A stretch of DNA of 64,000 nt. Origin: Marinicella meishanensis. GTDB lineage: Bacteria > Pseudomonadota > Gammaproteobacteria > Xanthomonadales > Marinicellaceae. The position numbers and the translations under genes are program-made. The stretch is from positions 151,965 to 215,964 of the forward strand of contig NZ_JAIOUV010000009.1 of assembly GCF_019931145.1 (NCBI RefSeq), written 5' to 3'. Positions 35,412-45,261 of this stretch are shown one piece after another; the stretch's first letter is position 1; each line of letters begins with the position of its first letter. The notes under the pieces were generated by a model. The model was not told where the DNA came from and ran no database searches. It saw only the letters and a list, made by a program, of their open reading frames with translations.

Positions 35412-36032
35412 TCAAAACCAGCCGGGATTGAACAGCTGTTGAAAAAAGCGGCCAACCAGTCGCGGTTCCATCAGGATGGTCACCGCGATGCCATACAAGC
35501 CGCCGTATAAATGGGCACTGTGGTTGATGTTGTCATTGTTGGCGTGGTGGGCTTTGAGGCTGTACCACACATAGCCGGCCGCAAACAAAATGGCCGGGAT
35601 GGGAATGGCACCAAACAGGTACAACAACTCCCAGGGAAACAAAAAGATGAAGGCGAACAACACCGCTGACACCGCACCGGAGGCCCCCAGGCTCATGTAA
35701 TTGCGGTCATCCTTGTGCTGCAAAAAGGAGGGGATCATGGCCACCACAATGGCCCCCAGATAAAACACCACAAACCCCGCGCCACCCAAGAATTGTCGGT
35801 ACACCCCTTCAATCACGGCACCAAAAAAATAAAAGGTGAACATATTGAACAGCAAGTGCATGCCATCGGCGTGGATGAAACCATGGGTGATGAAGCGCTC
35901 AATTTGCCCTTGTTTGATCGCCGGCGACCAAAAAATCAAACGTTCCATGACACGGCGGTCTTGCCAGGCCAAATAAGAAATCAGGCAGGTGATGCCGATG
36001 ATGATGAGGGTTTGGTTGAGGCCCATGTTCAT
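35412..36032 (-). CDS. Rhomboid-family intramembrane serine protease
   Basis: The 206-residue protein has six membrane segments and the rhomboid features HGFIHADGMHLLFNM (with the His/Asn region of TM2). The nucleophile Ser118 is in SLGASGA, and the catalytic His174 is in HSAHLYGGLYG. Rhomboids cleave membrane-anchored substrates within the bilayer. Gammaproteobacterial rhomboids have been linked to GlyGly-CTERM anchored proteins (established for rhombosortases), but this one looks like a general rhomboid. Its position next to a gene with the IFxxxFD tail is worth noting. Confidence 0.9.
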   Translation of the reverse strand: MNMGLNQTLIIIGITCLISYLAWQDRRVMERLIFWSPAIKQGQIERFITHGFIHADGMHLLFNMFTFYFFGAVIEGVYRQFLGGAGFVVFYLGAIVVAMIPSFLQHKDDRNYMSLGASGAVSAVLFAFIFLFPWELLYLFGAIPIPAILFAAGYVWYSLKAHHANNDNINHSAHLYGGLYGIAVTILMEPRLVGRFFQQLFNPGWF

Positions 36033-36096
36033 AGCGAAAAAGCCTTCAGTTTAGCCGCTTATCAGTCACCATACAAGCCTCTGTAATGGCCACATT

Positions 36097-37497
36097 TCAG
36101 TCTTCAGCAGTGGGCTGTTTGATCCAAGTGTAACTGCGGCGCCCTTGCCATTCACCGGCTTCGCTTTGGCGAAAAGACGTGGTCAGCAAGCCATCGGGGG
36201 TCAGCACCCTCAGATGGCGTTCTGTGAAGGTCGGAAAATCGGGGGCCGAATGGGTTTGGATGGTTTCGATTTGCCCGTGGCCGATCGGCCGGATGAAACC
36301 ATCACCCACCCGGCCACCAAAACCAAATTGCAACAAGCGGGCTTGCCGCTGCTCGGCATCCCAAAATAATTTGTAGGTCCAAAAGTCATCCGAAGGTTTG
36401 CCATCGATCAAACCATACAAGCGCCCATCCAAGCTGTTCTCACCCAACCCCCAGGTCCACTCAATGGCGTAATCGGTATATGGCTCACTGTCCGAACGGT
36501 ATTGTGCATTGCTGGTTTGCCACGTCCCCACTTGGCTGTTCATTTCCGCGATGAACCACTCAGGCATGGCCGCCCCCACTGCCGTGGCCACCTGGTACTC
36601 AGTGAATAAGCGCTGCAATTCGGCCTCATCTTCAGCCACATGCACCAACTCTTGGGGGCTGGCGCCGGCATCGCGAGCCAAGGCCGCCACCCGGCCCTGA
36701 CCGGTGAATAAGGTCTTGGGGACCTGCTGGGCGATGGGATCTTGGTAGGCTTCCAAGGGCGAGATGATCTCCCAGCCCTGGGCCTTGAGGTGCATCACCA
36801 GATCGCCAATGAAATAGGCTGCCAGGTCATTGTCATGCAACAACAACACGTGTTTGGGCGAACGACCCAAATACTGCTCGGCGATTCGATCCGAGTGCTC
36901 AATCGCGGCCCACAACACATCGATGTACAGCTGTTTCATTTGCACCAGGTTGATTTTGTCACCTGCTTTGACGGCATCCTGATACAACTTTTCCAGGTAC
37001 CAATCGTAGTTGTCGACCGTCACGTAGCCGTTTTGATAGCCCAGTTTTTGCAGGAATTTTTGCATCTTCTTAACCACCTTTTTGTCACGCCCTTCATCCA
37101 GATAGGGGTAGCGAAAGTAGGGTTTGAAATGGGGATAATCCCGCAAGGCCTGGTCCGCGGTCAGCACATCTTGTTGGTAGGTGTCCAACTCGGTGCGATG
37201 TAACCACAGGTGCTGATTACTGTGGTTGGCAATCAGATGGCCATCTTGCTGATACAAATCCAATATGGGCTTGGTCTGCTCATTCAGGTGTTTGGTGGTG
37301 ACGAAAAACATTGCCTGCTCCACCCCGCTGGCATCCAAGGCAATCAACAAAGCTTTGGCCCGTTGTTCACTGGTCAGGCTGCTGTTTGGCCGAGGGGCAT
37401 CATCAAAGGTGATGGCAATTTGCTTGGTGGCTTGGGCCGTGCTGATGACGCACAGCAGGCCAAGCCAGAAAATTCTTTGGAAAGACAAAAATCGCAT
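36097..37497 (-). CDS. Secreted polysaccharide deacetylase (CE4/NodB) with C-terminal extension
   Basis: After a signal peptide (MRFLSFQRIFWLGLLCVISTAQA) comes a NodB domain with IAITFDDAP (catalytic Asp/metal Asp), the metal His pair in HLIANHSNQHLW and RYPYLDEG. It is followed by a 215-residue C-terminal domain from about residue 250 that I do not recognise. NodB enzymes remove acetyl groups from peptidoglycan, chitin or capsule. The start at 37497 is preferred because it exposes the signal peptide. It lies 64 bases upstream of nothing but the rhomboid gene end region and is co-directional with it. Confidence 0.88.
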   Translation of the reverse strand: MRFLSFQRIFWLGLLCVISTAQATKQIAITFDDAPRPNSSLTSEQRAKALLIALDASGVEQAMFFVTTKHLNEQTKPILDLYQQDGHLIANHSNQHLWLHRTELDTYQQDVLTADQALRDYPHFKPYFRYPYLDEGRDKKVVKKMQKFLQKLGYQNGYVTVDNYDWYLEKLYQDAVKAGDKINLVQMKQLYIDVLWAAIEHSDRIAEQYLGRSPKHVLLLHDNDLAAYFIGDLVMHLKAQGWEIISPLEAYQDPIAQQVPKTLFTGQGRVAALARDAGASPQELVHVAEDEAELQRLFTEYQVATAVGAAMPEWFIAEMNSQVGTWQTSNAQYRSDSEPYTDYAIEWTWGLGENSLDGRLYGLIDGKPSDDFWTYKLFWDAEQRQARLLQFGFGGRVGDGFIRPIGHGQIETIQTHSAPDFPTFTERHLRVLTPDGLLTTSFRQSEAGEWQGRRSYTWIKQPTAED

Positions 37498-37613
37498 GGG
37501 TTCATGTGCTTGTGAGTTGGGCGTCATTGTAAATCATTGGCATTATTTTTGTGTTATTTCCAGGGGTTGAGGCATTGATAAGGGTGATCACATTGAAATT
37601 ATGGGAGAACAAC

Positions 37614-38405
37614 ATGCCTTATGCCCGTGCCCATTGGTACCTCATGGCTTTGCTGGCCGTCACCGTGCTGGCTTTTTGGAACAGTTATTTTGGGGTCTTG
37701 GCCCAAGCCCCAGCCGCCCACCATTGGCATGGCATCACCGCCACCGCCTGGCTGCTGCTGATGGCCACCCAAAGTGTCACCATCCACCGGGGCCAGCGAC
37801 TATGGCATCGGCGACTGGGATGGTTGCTGATGGTGCTGGTGCCGTTGATGAGCGGCGCCTTTGCTTTGGTCACTTGGCAAGGGGCCATCAAAGCCGTCAA
37901 TCAACACCCGTTTTATCTGATGTTCGGTGAAGCTTTGTTGACGGCCGATGTGCTGTTGTTGTTCACCACCTCGCTGCAAGTTTACCTGGCCCTGAAATTT
38001 TGGCGCCAAGTGCACCTGCACAGTGCCTTGATGCTCAGCACCGTGATGGGTTTGTTGCCACCGGTGTTGTCGCGCCTGTTCGCCAATTGGGTACCGGGAT
38101 TGCTGATCACCGGTCCGGACACCTTGTACCTGTTTGAGTACTGCTTGCAACTGAGCATGCTGGTGAGTCTGCTGCTGGCTGTGTGGCTGTACCTCAAGCA
38201 CCAAGCCCATGGCTGGCCTTGGATTTTGGCCGCCATGGTGGTGATCCTGATGTATGTGTTGTATGCCACCCTGGGCCAAACCTTGGTCTGGCAAACCGTG
38301 GTTGCACAACTGGCGACCTGGTCGATGGCTTGGGTCTTTGCGACCGGCTGGTTGCTCGGCCTGCTGGCTTGTGTGTTGGGTTGGCTGCATGGCAAGCGGC
38401 GTTAA
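37614..38405 (+). CDS. Seven-segment membrane protein of unknown function
   Basis: The 263-residue protein begins MPYARAHWYLMALLAVTVLAFW after GGGAGAAC, a good ribosome site. It has about seven hydrophobic segments and a His-rich first loop (AAHHWHGITATAW), with HRGQRLWHRRLGW next. These His residues might bind haem or metal as in small cytochrome-like membrane proteins, but I cannot assign a family. It stands alone, convergent with the pectate-lyase-like gene. Confidence 0.72.
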   Translation: MPYARAHWYLMALLAVTVLAFWNSYFGVLAQAPAAHHWHGITATAWLLLMATQSVTIHRGQRLWHRRLGWLLMVLVPLMSGAFALVTWQGAIKAVNQHPFYLMFGEALLTADVLLLFTTSLQVYLALKFWRQVHLHSALMLSTVMGLLPPVLSRLFANWVPGLLITGPDTLYLFEYCLQLSMLVSLLLAVWLYLKHQAHGWPWILAAMVVILMYVLYATLGQTLVWQTVVAQLATWSMAWVFATGWLLGLLACVLGWLHGKRR

Positions 38406-38424
38406 GACACCGGCCTGCGGTCAG

Positions 38425-39855
38425 TCAGTTAGGGTCAAAGCCCGTCATGAAAATCAAGTCGTCGGTCAGCTGCGTGGCCAGGCCATTGATGTACTCTTCA
38501 ATGGCGGTGTAACCCGAGGGCATGATGGTGGTGTGGTCATTGCCATTTTGGGGATTCAAACCGCGGCTGTTTTCCCAGTCATCGGGCATGCCATCATCAT
38601 CACTGTCCAATGGCGGGGTGCCGGGGGTGAGTCCGGCCATCAAATCGACTGGGCGGTAATTGCGCCAACTGCCGCTGCGTTGTTGCAACTCTTCAATGGA
38701 CTGCCGGGCCACGATGTCATGGGGAAAAGCGCCGATGCGTGGCAACAAGCGGTCGGCCAAAGTGGCTGGATCTCGCATCACCGATGGGGCATAACCGGGT
38801 TCACCGGAAAAATCAAACACCCCGGTTTGGTTGAATTGGTTGGCGTTGATGCCACAGCAGGCAAAGGTATAGGCATTGCCAAAAGCCACGTCATTCCAGG
38901 GGTTTTGCACCGTGCCCATGTATTCCCCCGGGACTTCCACCCAATTGTCTTGCAGCCAATAGGCGGTGGGAATGGGGGTGGATGCATTTTCCGGGTCAAA
39001 CCAAAACGGCGACAGGCTGATGCTGGGACCGGCGATGTACTGGTTGCCCATGATATTGAAGTTGCCTTCTGAGACATTGTGATGCACAAAGCCCTCGCGA
39101 CCGTTGTAAGTGATGTTGTTGATCACTTCTGCCGGGCCCACCGACAAGGCCGGGGTGCGGTTCCGGGAATGGGTGAAAACGTTGTTGAGGATGGAGATGT
39201 ATCCGCCAGTGCGATCACCCGGTTGACAATTGCCGCTGTCCAAACAGGGGCGGTGATTGATCACGCCTTTGTTGTGATCCCAACCATTGCTGGTGTCATA
39301 GATGGGGAATGACAAATGCGAATTTTGGATGGTGATGTGGGCCGCCCCACCCCAAAAATCGATGGTTTCATCGGCCCCATGCGACGCATCAATGTGGTCC
39401 AGCATGATGTTGTTGGCGGTCGACATTTGAATCGCATCGTGTTGATTGGCTGGCCAATTGCTGTCCGGGTTGGGTGGCCGGATGCGCAGGTGACGGATGA
39501 TGATGTTGCCGGTGTCCGAATTATAGGTGGTGTACAAGTGACCCACCAAGGTGATGCCGGCCCCGGGTGCGGTTTGTCCAGCAATGGTCAAATCGCCATG
39601 CGGGATGTGCAAATCACCGGTGATCAAGCCGGAGACTTCAAACACCACGATTCTGGGACCCGGTTGTGACACCGCCCATTGCAAAGAACCCACGCCTGAA
39701 TCATTGAGGTTGGTGACGATGTGCACATCCCCACCCCGGCCACCGCTGACATAAGCCGCAAAACCCGCCGCTTCAGGAAAGGCTTTGAGCTGGGCATGGG
39801 CGTTGTCGACTGACAACAACAGCGCGCCCAACCAAATAAACACAGACATTCTCAT
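38425..39855 (-). CDS. Secreted pectate-lyase-like (PL1 fold) protein with IFxxGFD tail
   Basis: The protein has a signal peptide (MRMSVFIWLGALLLSVDNAHAQ). A right-handed beta-helix with PL1-type features follows (GFAAYVSGGRGGDVHIVTNLNDSG, IIIRHLRIRPP, NIMLDHIDASHGADETIDFW). A short Asp-rich linker then appears (DSDDDGMPDDWE) and the C-terminus is DDLIFMTGFDPN. Related proteins cleave pectate or other uronate polysaccharides by beta-elimination; I could not confirm all catalytic residues. The Asp-rich linker plus tail resembles modular anchoring seen in the metzincin and repeat proteins of the window. Confidence 0.85.
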   Translation of the reverse strand: MRMSVFIWLGALLLSVDNAHAQLKAFPEAAGFAAYVSGGRGGDVHIVTNLNDSGVGSLQWAVSQPGPRIVVFEVSGLITGDLHIPHGDLTIAGQTAPGAGITLVGHLYTTYNSDTGNIIIRHLRIRPPNPDSNWPANQHDAIQMSTANNIMLDHIDASHGADETIDFWGGAAHITIQNSHLSFPIYDTSNGWDHNKGVINHRPCLDSGNCQPGDRTGGYISILNNVFTHSRNRTPALSVGPAEVINNITYNGREGFVHHNVSEGNFNIMGNQYIAGPSISLSPFWFDPENASTPIPTAYWLQDNWVEVPGEYMGTVQNPWNDVAFGNAYTFACCGINANQFNQTGVFDFSGEPGYAPSVMRDPATLADRLLPRIGAFPHDIVARQSIEELQQRSGSWRNYRPVDLMAGLTPGTPPLDSDDDGMPDDWENSRGLNPQNGNDHTTIMPSGYTAIEEYINGLATQLTDDLIFMTGFDPN

Positions 39856-39963
39856 CGCTTGACTCCAAACTTTAATGGACTGGTTAACTCAGCCCTTCAT
39901 TTAACCACAAGTGGCGCGCATGAAATGAGTCAGAATTCACAATTAACCCATCCTGCCAGCGTT

Positions 39964-40875
39964 TCAGTGCTTGATGGCCCAACAGGGCTCGTCACCAAAA
40001 TGTGTTTTGCAGGCATCGATCAAGCGCTTGACCCGTTGTGTCAGGTGCCGGTTTTGCGGATATACGGCGTAAATGTTGAGGGTGTTGTCCAACCAAAAAT
40101 CTGTCAACAAGCAGACCAATTGGCCTTGGTTGATCGCCTCAAAACAAACAAAATCAGGGATCATCACCAAACCCATGCCATCGATGGCGGCATCGCGCAT
40201 GAAATCACCGTTGTTACAGGTCATGACATTGGGCACTTTGATTTTGAGGGGTTGATTGCCCGCGCCTTTGAAGTGCCACAGTTCAGGGGCGGTGACGTAT
40301 TTCAGTTTGTGGTGGCCGGTTTTCAGGTCGTTGGGGTGTTGCGGGGTGCCGTGCCGGGCCAGATAGGCAGGACTGGCACACAGCACCAAACGGGTGTATG
40401 ACAGCCGCTTGGCCATCAAGGTCGAATCGGCCAAGCGGGCGATGCGAATGGCCAGATCAAAGCCCTCATTGACCAAATCCACCTGTCGGTCATTGAAATC
40501 CAAATCCAGCACCACTTCGGGATGCTGTTGGTTGAACGCCCGCAATGGTTCGGTCAGGTGGTTCAAACCAAAGGACAGCGGCACCGCCAATTTGATGCGG
40601 CCCGCCAACGCCCGATCCTGGTCTTTGATCCGGGCTTCGGCTTCATTGATTTCCTCCAGGATGCGGACACAGGATTGGTAATACAAGCGCCCGGAATCGG
40701 TCAGGGTTTGTGACCGCGTGGTGCGTTTGATCAATTGCGACCCAAGGTGGGCCTCCAACCGACTCAAACGTTGACTGATGGCGGACTTGACCGTGTTCAG
40801 CTGTTCCGCCGCTTGGGTGATGCTGCCCGCTTCCACCACCCGCACGAATGCCAACATGTCCTCCAGCGTGGCCAT
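39964..40875 (-). CDS. LysR-family transcriptional regulator
   Basis: The 303-residue protein has the LysR winged helix (MLAFVRVVEAGSITQAAEQLNTVKSAISQRLSRLEAHLGSQLI) and a periplasmic-binding-like effector domain, of the CrgA/AaeR-type subgroup. It starts three bases after the decarboxylase stop and is transcribed in the same direction, so it is probably expressed with it. It may control the decarboxylase, the divergent detoxification operon across 43147-43402, or both; this is inference from position only. Confidence 0.9.
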   Translation of the reverse strand: MATLEDMLAFVRVVEAGSITQAAEQLNTVKSAISQRLSRLEAHLGSQLIKRTTRSQTLTDSGRLYYQSCVRILEEINEAEARIKDQDRALAGRIKLAVPLSFGLNHLTEPLRAFNQQHPEVVLDLDFNDRQVDLVNEGFDLAIRIARLADSTLMAKRLSYTRLVLCASPAYLARHGTPQHPNDLKTGHHKLKYVTAPELWHFKGAGNQPLKIKVPNVMTCNNGDFMRDAAIDGMGLVMIPDFVCFEAINQGQLVCLLTDFWLDNTLNIYAVYPQNRHLTQRVKRLIDACKTHFGDEPCWAIKH

Positions 40876-40878
40876 GAT

Positions 40879-43146
40879 TCAGCTGTCTTCAATCACCACA
40901 TCGACAAAGTAATGCTTTTCACCGTTGATTTTTTTGCAAATCAAACCATGCACATCGGATTCAAAGCCAGGAAACTCATCGTTGAAGCGTTTGATGTAAT
41001 GCAGATACTTGATCACCTGTGAGGTGAAGCGCTCGCCGGGCACCATCAAGGGAATGCCAGGAGGGTACGGGGTGATCATGATGGCGGTGATGCGGTCGGC
41101 CAATTGATCGATGGTGACGCGCTCGACTTGGTTGTGTGCCATCTTGTTCCAGGCGGTGGCGGGTAACATCCCTGGTTCAATGTCAGACAAGTACATGTCA
41201 TTGGTGATTTTGGCCACGTCGTGTTGTTGGTACATTTGGTGGATGGCGGTGCACAGGTCCTGCAGACCCAGGCGCTCATACTGGGGATTCTTGTTGACGA
41301 ATTCAGGCATCACCCGCCACATCGGCAAGTTTTGGTCATAATCATCTTTGAACTGTTGCAACTCGGTCACCAACGAATTCCAGCGCCCTTTGGTGATGCC
41401 GATGTTGAACATGATGAAAAAGGAATACAAACCGGTCTTCTCCACCATGATGCCGTGTTCCGACAGGTATTTGGTGACGATGTTGGCCGGGATTCCCAAT
41501 TGGTCAAATTCACCTTTGACGTTCAATCCAGGGGTGATGATGGTGGCTTTGATTGGGTCCAACATGTTGAAACCTTCGGCCTCCAAGTCAAAATCATGCC
41601 ATTCTTCATTGGGATTGATCATCCATTCATGTTGCATTGGCACATCGCCGTCACTGAAATGGTCAGGGCCCCACACTTTGAACCACCAATCATCCCCAAA
41701 TTCTTGATCGACTTTGCGCATGGCCCGACGGAAATTCAAGGCTTCATGCAAGGACTCTCCGACCAAGGCATGACCGGCCGGTTGTTCCATCATGGCGGCT
41801 GCCACGTCACACGAGGCAATGATGGCGTATTGGGGGCTGGTCGAGGTGTGCATCAAAAACGATTCATTGAACCGATGCATATCGAAATGCGAATTGGCCG
41901 GTTCTTGCACCAAAATTTGTGAGGCCTGTGACAAGCCGGCCAGCAGTTTATGCGTCGATTGGGTGGCAAACACCATGGCATTCTCCGCCCGTGGGCGCTC
42001 ACTGCCACCGATGGCGTGCATGTTGGTGTAAAACTCATGGAACGCCGCATGCGGCAACCAGGCTTCGTCAAAATGTAAGGTGTCGATGCGATCACCCAAC
42101 ATGTCCTTGATGTCTTCGACGTTGTAGATCACCCCATCATAAGTGCTTTGGGTGATGCACAAGATGCGCGGCTTGGCGGCTTGGTCTGGATCAATGAACG
42201 GGTTGTTGGCCATCTTGGCGGCGATTGATTCGGCCGAGAATTCGTGTTTCGGAATCGGCCCAATGATGCCATAGTGGTTGCGCGTGGGCATCAAAAACAC
42301 CGGTATGGCGTCGGTCATGATGATGGCATGCAAGATGGACTTGTGGCAGTTGCGGTCCACCACCACGATGTCGCCAGCCGCCACGGTGGAGTTCCACACG
42401 ATTTTGTTCGAGGTGGAGGTGCCATTGGTGACAAAAAACAAATGGTCGCTGTTGAAAATGCGGGCGGCATTTTCTTCGCTGGCAGCCACCGGGCCGTTGT
42501 GATCCAACAACTGACCCAATTCTTCCACGGCGTTGCAGACGTCGGCGCGCAACATGTTTTCTCCGAAAAACTGATGAAACATCTGACCCACCGGACTTTT
42601 CAAAAAGGCCACCCCGCCTGAGTGTCCTGGGGTGTGCCAGGAATAGGAACCGTCGGCGGCATAGTTCATCAAGGCTTTGAAAAACGGCGGCGCCACCGAT
42701 TCGACGTATTTTCTGGCTTCACGAATGATGTGCCGGGCAACGAATTCGGGGGTGTCTTCGAACATGTGAATGAAGCCATGCAATTCCCGCAAAATGTCCA
42801 TGGGAATGTGCTCACTGGTTTTGGTTTCACCATACAGGAAAATGGGGATGTCTGGATTGCTGCGCCGCACCGCCTCGATGAATTGTCGAATTTCGTTGAT
42901 CGCCCGATCGGCTTCCTCGGCGCTGGACAAGTTGATTTCTTCGTCATCAATCGACAAAATGAAGGTGGAAGCGCGACTGGCCTGCTGGGCAAATGAGGTC
43001 AAGTCCACATAACTGGTGTAGCCAATCACTTCAATGCCATTGGCCCCGATCGCCTCAGCCAAATTGCGGATACCAGAACCAGAAACGTTTTCTGAACGAA
43101 AATCTTCATCGATGACCACGATGGGAAAATGAAAGCGATTGAGCAT
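40879..43146 (-). CDS. PLP-dependent Orn/Lys/Arg decarboxylase, inducible type
   Basis: The 755-residue protein has an N-terminal receiver-like wing domain (FHFPIVVIDEDFRSENVSGSG, SIDDEE). The PLP core includes SWHTPGHSGGVAFLKSPVG, FFVTNGTSTSNKIV and LHFDEAW, with the Schiff-base lysine in STHKLLAG near residue 400. The C-terminal domain is also present. The length and the SWHTPGH motif fit large acid-inducible arginine or lysine decarboxylases such as AdiA; substrate choice cannot be fixed by eye. These enzymes consume protons or make agmatine/cadaverine. GAGGAATCC precedes the ATG. Confidence 0.9.
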   Translation of the reverse strand: MLNRFHFPIVVIDEDFRSENVSGSGIRNLAEAIGANGIEVIGYTSYVDLTSFAQQASRASTFILSIDDEEINLSSAEEADRAINEIRQFIEAVRRSNPDIPIFLYGETKTSEHIPMDILRELHGFIHMFEDTPEFVARHIIREARKYVESVAPPFFKALMNYAADGSYSWHTPGHSGGVAFLKSPVGQMFHQFFGENMLRADVCNAVEELGQLLDHNGPVAASEENAARIFNSDHLFFVTNGTSTSNKIVWNSTVAAGDIVVVDRNCHKSILHAIIMTDAIPVFLMPTRNHYGIIGPIPKHEFSAESIAAKMANNPFIDPDQAAKPRILCITQSTYDGVIYNVEDIKDMLGDRIDTLHFDEAWLPHAAFHEFYTNMHAIGGSERPRAENAMVFATQSTHKLLAGLSQASQILVQEPANSHFDMHRFNESFLMHTSTSPQYAIIASCDVAAAMMEQPAGHALVGESLHEALNFRRAMRKVDQEFGDDWWFKVWGPDHFSDGDVPMQHEWMINPNEEWHDFDLEAEGFNMLDPIKATIITPGLNVKGEFDQLGIPANIVTKYLSEHGIMVEKTGLYSFFIMFNIGITKGRWNSLVTELQQFKDDYDQNLPMWRVMPEFVNKNPQYERLGLQDLCTAIHQMYQQHDVAKITNDMYLSDIEPGMLPATAWNKMAHNQVERVTIDQLADRITAIMITPYPPGIPLMVPGERFTSQVIKYLHYIKRFNDEFPGFESDVHGLICKKINGEKHYFVDVVIEDS

Positions 43147-43171
43147 GGATTCCTCAGTCTTAAAAAAACTT

Positions 43172-43199
43172 ATTATCGCTGATGTCTACGGCCTGTCAA
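43172..43199 (-). promoter_or_regulatory. Sigma-70 promoter of the decarboxylase gene
   Basis: On the minus strand TTGACA (43199-43194) and GATAAT (43177-43172) are separated by 16 bases, about 26 bases before the start codon. This is a near-consensus promoter. Confidence 0.65.
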
Positions 43200-43301
43200 T
43201 GGTCCAATACAAGGACCAAATTCATGGGCCAGATTCATGGCTACTCCAGCGCACCTTGCAGCGTCCCTGCGGCCGTGCGCCGCCTGGCTTGCTTGATGCA
43301 T

Positions 43302-43369
43302 TGTTCACATAAAAAGAACATAATATTCTGATTTGGACTGTTTTTCAAACAATATGCGAACAATATAAT
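43302..43369 (+). promoter_or_regulatory. Operator-like repeat and promoter of the doxX operon
   Basis: TGTTC (43302-43306) and GAACA (43316-43320) form an interrupted dyad with a TTC-N9-GAA core, the LysR-type spacing. Downstream, TTTTTC (43341-43346), a 17-base gap and TATAAT (43364-43369) give a promoter ending 33 bases before the doxX start. The dyad sits just upstream of the -35, where an activator would bind. Confidence 0.5.
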
Positions 43370-43402
43370 GGACCCATTGCAACCATTGACGAGGAATCTC
43401 AC

Positions 43403-43789
43403 ATGTCATTCATCCAACAATACAGCGCCCTGGTGGGACGCATTTTCATCAGCCTGATCTTTTTGGTGGCAGGCATCAACAAAATCACCGCTTACGAAGG
43501 CACCGCTGGCTACATGGCGGCCATGGGTGTGCCCAGCGGCCTGCTGCCGTTGGTCATTGCCACCGAAATATTGGGGGCTTTGGCCATCATGGCCGGCTTC
43601 AAAACCCGACTGGTGGCTTTTTTGATGGCGGGTTTCAGCCTGTTGTCCGCCCTGCTGTTCCATTTTGAGCTTGCCGACCAAACGCAGTCCATCATGTTCA
43701 TGAAAAATGTGGCCATTGCTGGCGGCTTTTTGCTGTTGGTGGCCCATGGACCCGGTCGGTATGCCATCGACAACCGAGCGAATAACTGA
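43403..43789 (+). CDS. DoxX-family membrane protein
   Basis: The 128-residue protein has four hydrophobic segments and DoxX features (VGRIFISLIFLVAGINKITAYEG, LVIATEILGALAIMAGFKTRLVAF). E. coli YqjF is a relative whose gene is induced by aromatic nitro-compounds and sits beside a glutathionyl-hydroquinone reductase. It is the first gene of a four-gene run with azoR, pirin and a GS-hydroquinone reductase. CGAGGAATC precedes the ATG. Confidence 0.9.
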   Translation: MSFIQQYSALVGRIFISLIFLVAGINKITAYEGTAGYMAAMGVPSGLLPLVIATEILGALAIMAGFKTRLVAFLMAGFSLLSALLFHFELADQTQSIMFMKNVAIAGGFLLLVAHGPGRYAIDNRANN

Positions 43790-43813
43790 ATATCAATTCA
43801 CCGGAGAACCCAC

Positions 43814-44404
43814 ATGCAACAACGCATCCTACTGATCAACTCCAGCGGTCGCCAACAAGACTCAGTGACCCGCCATGCCAGCGACCTGGTGGTCCAACAG
43901 TTGCAGCAAATGAGCCCTGCTGCGGTCATGCAGCGGGATTTGGCTGCCGGCCTGCCCTTTGTCAACGAAGCCTGGATTGGGGCCAATTTCACAGCCGCTG
44001 AGCAGCGCAATGCCGCACAACTGGAGCAGCTGGGCATTTCCGATGCCTTGGTCAATGAAATCCAACAGGCCGAGGTGCTGGTGATTGCCTCACCGATTTA
44101 CAATTTTGGTATTCCAGCCACACTCAAAGCCTGGGTCGATCAAATCGCCCGAGCCGGGGTTACGTTTCGATACACCGAGGCAGGGCCGGTGGGCTTGATG
44201 CGCGGCAAACGGGCCATCTTGGTGATGGCCTCTGGCGGCGTGCCCATCGGTTCCGAACTGGATTTTGCCACACCGTACTTACAACAAGTCATGCGCTTCA
44301 TTGGCATCACTGACATCACTGTGGTGGATGCCAACAGCAGCGATGAGCAAGCCATCAAACTACAACTGCTGACCTGGCGTCAGGCCACCACAGCGGAGGT
44401 ATGA
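43814..44404 (+). CDS. azoR: FMN-dependent NADH-azoreductase/quinone reductase AzoR
   Basis: The 196-residue flavodoxin-like protein has the FMN-binding start ILLINSSGRQQDSVTRHASD, and PIYNFGIPATLKAWVDQIARAGVTFRYTEAGPVGL, which is diagnostic of AzoR. These enzymes reduce quinones and azo dyes by two-electron steps, avoiding semiquinones. It lies 24 bases after doxX and 4 before the pirin gene. Confidence 0.94.
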   Translation: MQQRILLINSSGRQQDSVTRHASDLVVQQLQQMSPAAVMQRDLAAGLPFVNEAWIGANFTAAEQRNAAQLEQLGISDALVNEIQQAEVLVIASPIYNFGIPATLKAWVDQIARAGVTFRYTEAGPVGLMRGKRAILVMASGGVPIGSELDFATPYLQQVMRFIGITDITVVDANSSDEQAIKLQLLTWRQATTAEV

Positions 44405-44408
44405 AACC

Positions 44409-45260
44409 ATGAACACACACAACCACATCAACCGCATCATCAACGGCCTGCCGGCCTCTGATGGCGCCGGGGTGAAATTGACCCGCATCATTGGCAATCA
44501 CCAATTGAGCGAACTGGATCCGTTTTTGTTGTTGGATCATTTTGGTTCCGACCAAGCCAATGACTACATCGCGGGCTTTCCTCCCCACCCCCACCGGGGT
44601 TTTGAGACCGTGACTTACATGTTACAAGGCAAAATGCGGCATCAAGACAGCGTCGGCAACGACGGTGTCATAACCGATGGCGGCATCCAATGGATGACCG
44701 CGGGTCGTGGCATCATCCATTCAGAAATGCCCGAACAAACGGCTGGGGTGTTGTCGGGTTTTCAACTGTGGGTGAATTTGCCCGCCAGTGAAAAAATGAC
44801 CGCCCCCAAGTACCAGGAAAAAGACGCCGATGAGATCCCCACCGAGCAACGCGACGGTGGTGTGTCGTTGAAAGTGATCGCCGGACAAACCGCCCAAGGC
44901 ACCGAAGGCATCATTGACAACCCGCACACCGAACCCAATTATTGGGACGTCAAGCTGCCAGCGGACACCCAACTGCAGGACCGCTTGAACCCAAGCCACA
45001 CCGCGTTCATTTACGTATATCAAGGCCTGATTCAATTGGCCGACCAACAAGAACTGAACGCCGGTCAGTTGGGGATCTTGAGCCCGGGTGAAGAATTGTT
45101 GATCCAGGCCAACCAAGACAGCCGCTTCATCGTGGTCTCGGGCCGACCTTTGAATGAACCCATCGTGCGGGCCGGCCCCTTTGTGATGAACACCGAGGCT
45201 GAATTACAACAAGCCTTTGTCGATTATCAAAACGGTACATTAACTCAACAGGAGGCATGA
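44409..45260 (+). CDS. Pirin-family cupin protein
   Basis: The 283-residue bicupin has pirin motifs: DPFLLLDHFG, FPPHPHRGFETVTYMLQGKMRHQDS (metal-binding His pair and Glu) and WMTAGRGIIHSEMP. Some pirins, such as E. coli YhaK/YhhW, are linked to quinone or quercetin metabolism and redox sensing. It is co-transcribed with azoR and the following reductase gene, which begins one base after its stop. Confidence 0.92.
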   Translation: MNTHNHINRIINGLPASDGAGVKLTRIIGNHQLSELDPFLLLDHFGSDQANDYIAGFPPHPHRGFETVTYMLQGKMRHQDSVGNDGVITDGGIQWMTAGRGIIHSEMPEQTAGVLSGFQLWVNLPASEKMTAPKYQEKDADEIPTEQRDGGVSLKVIAGQTAQGTEGIIDNPHTEPNYWDVKLPADTQLQDRLNPSHTAFIYVYQGLIQLADQQELNAGQLGILSPGEELLIQANQDSRFIVVSGRPLNEPIVRAGPFVMNTEAELQQAFVDYQNGTLTQQEA

Positions 45261-45261
45261 C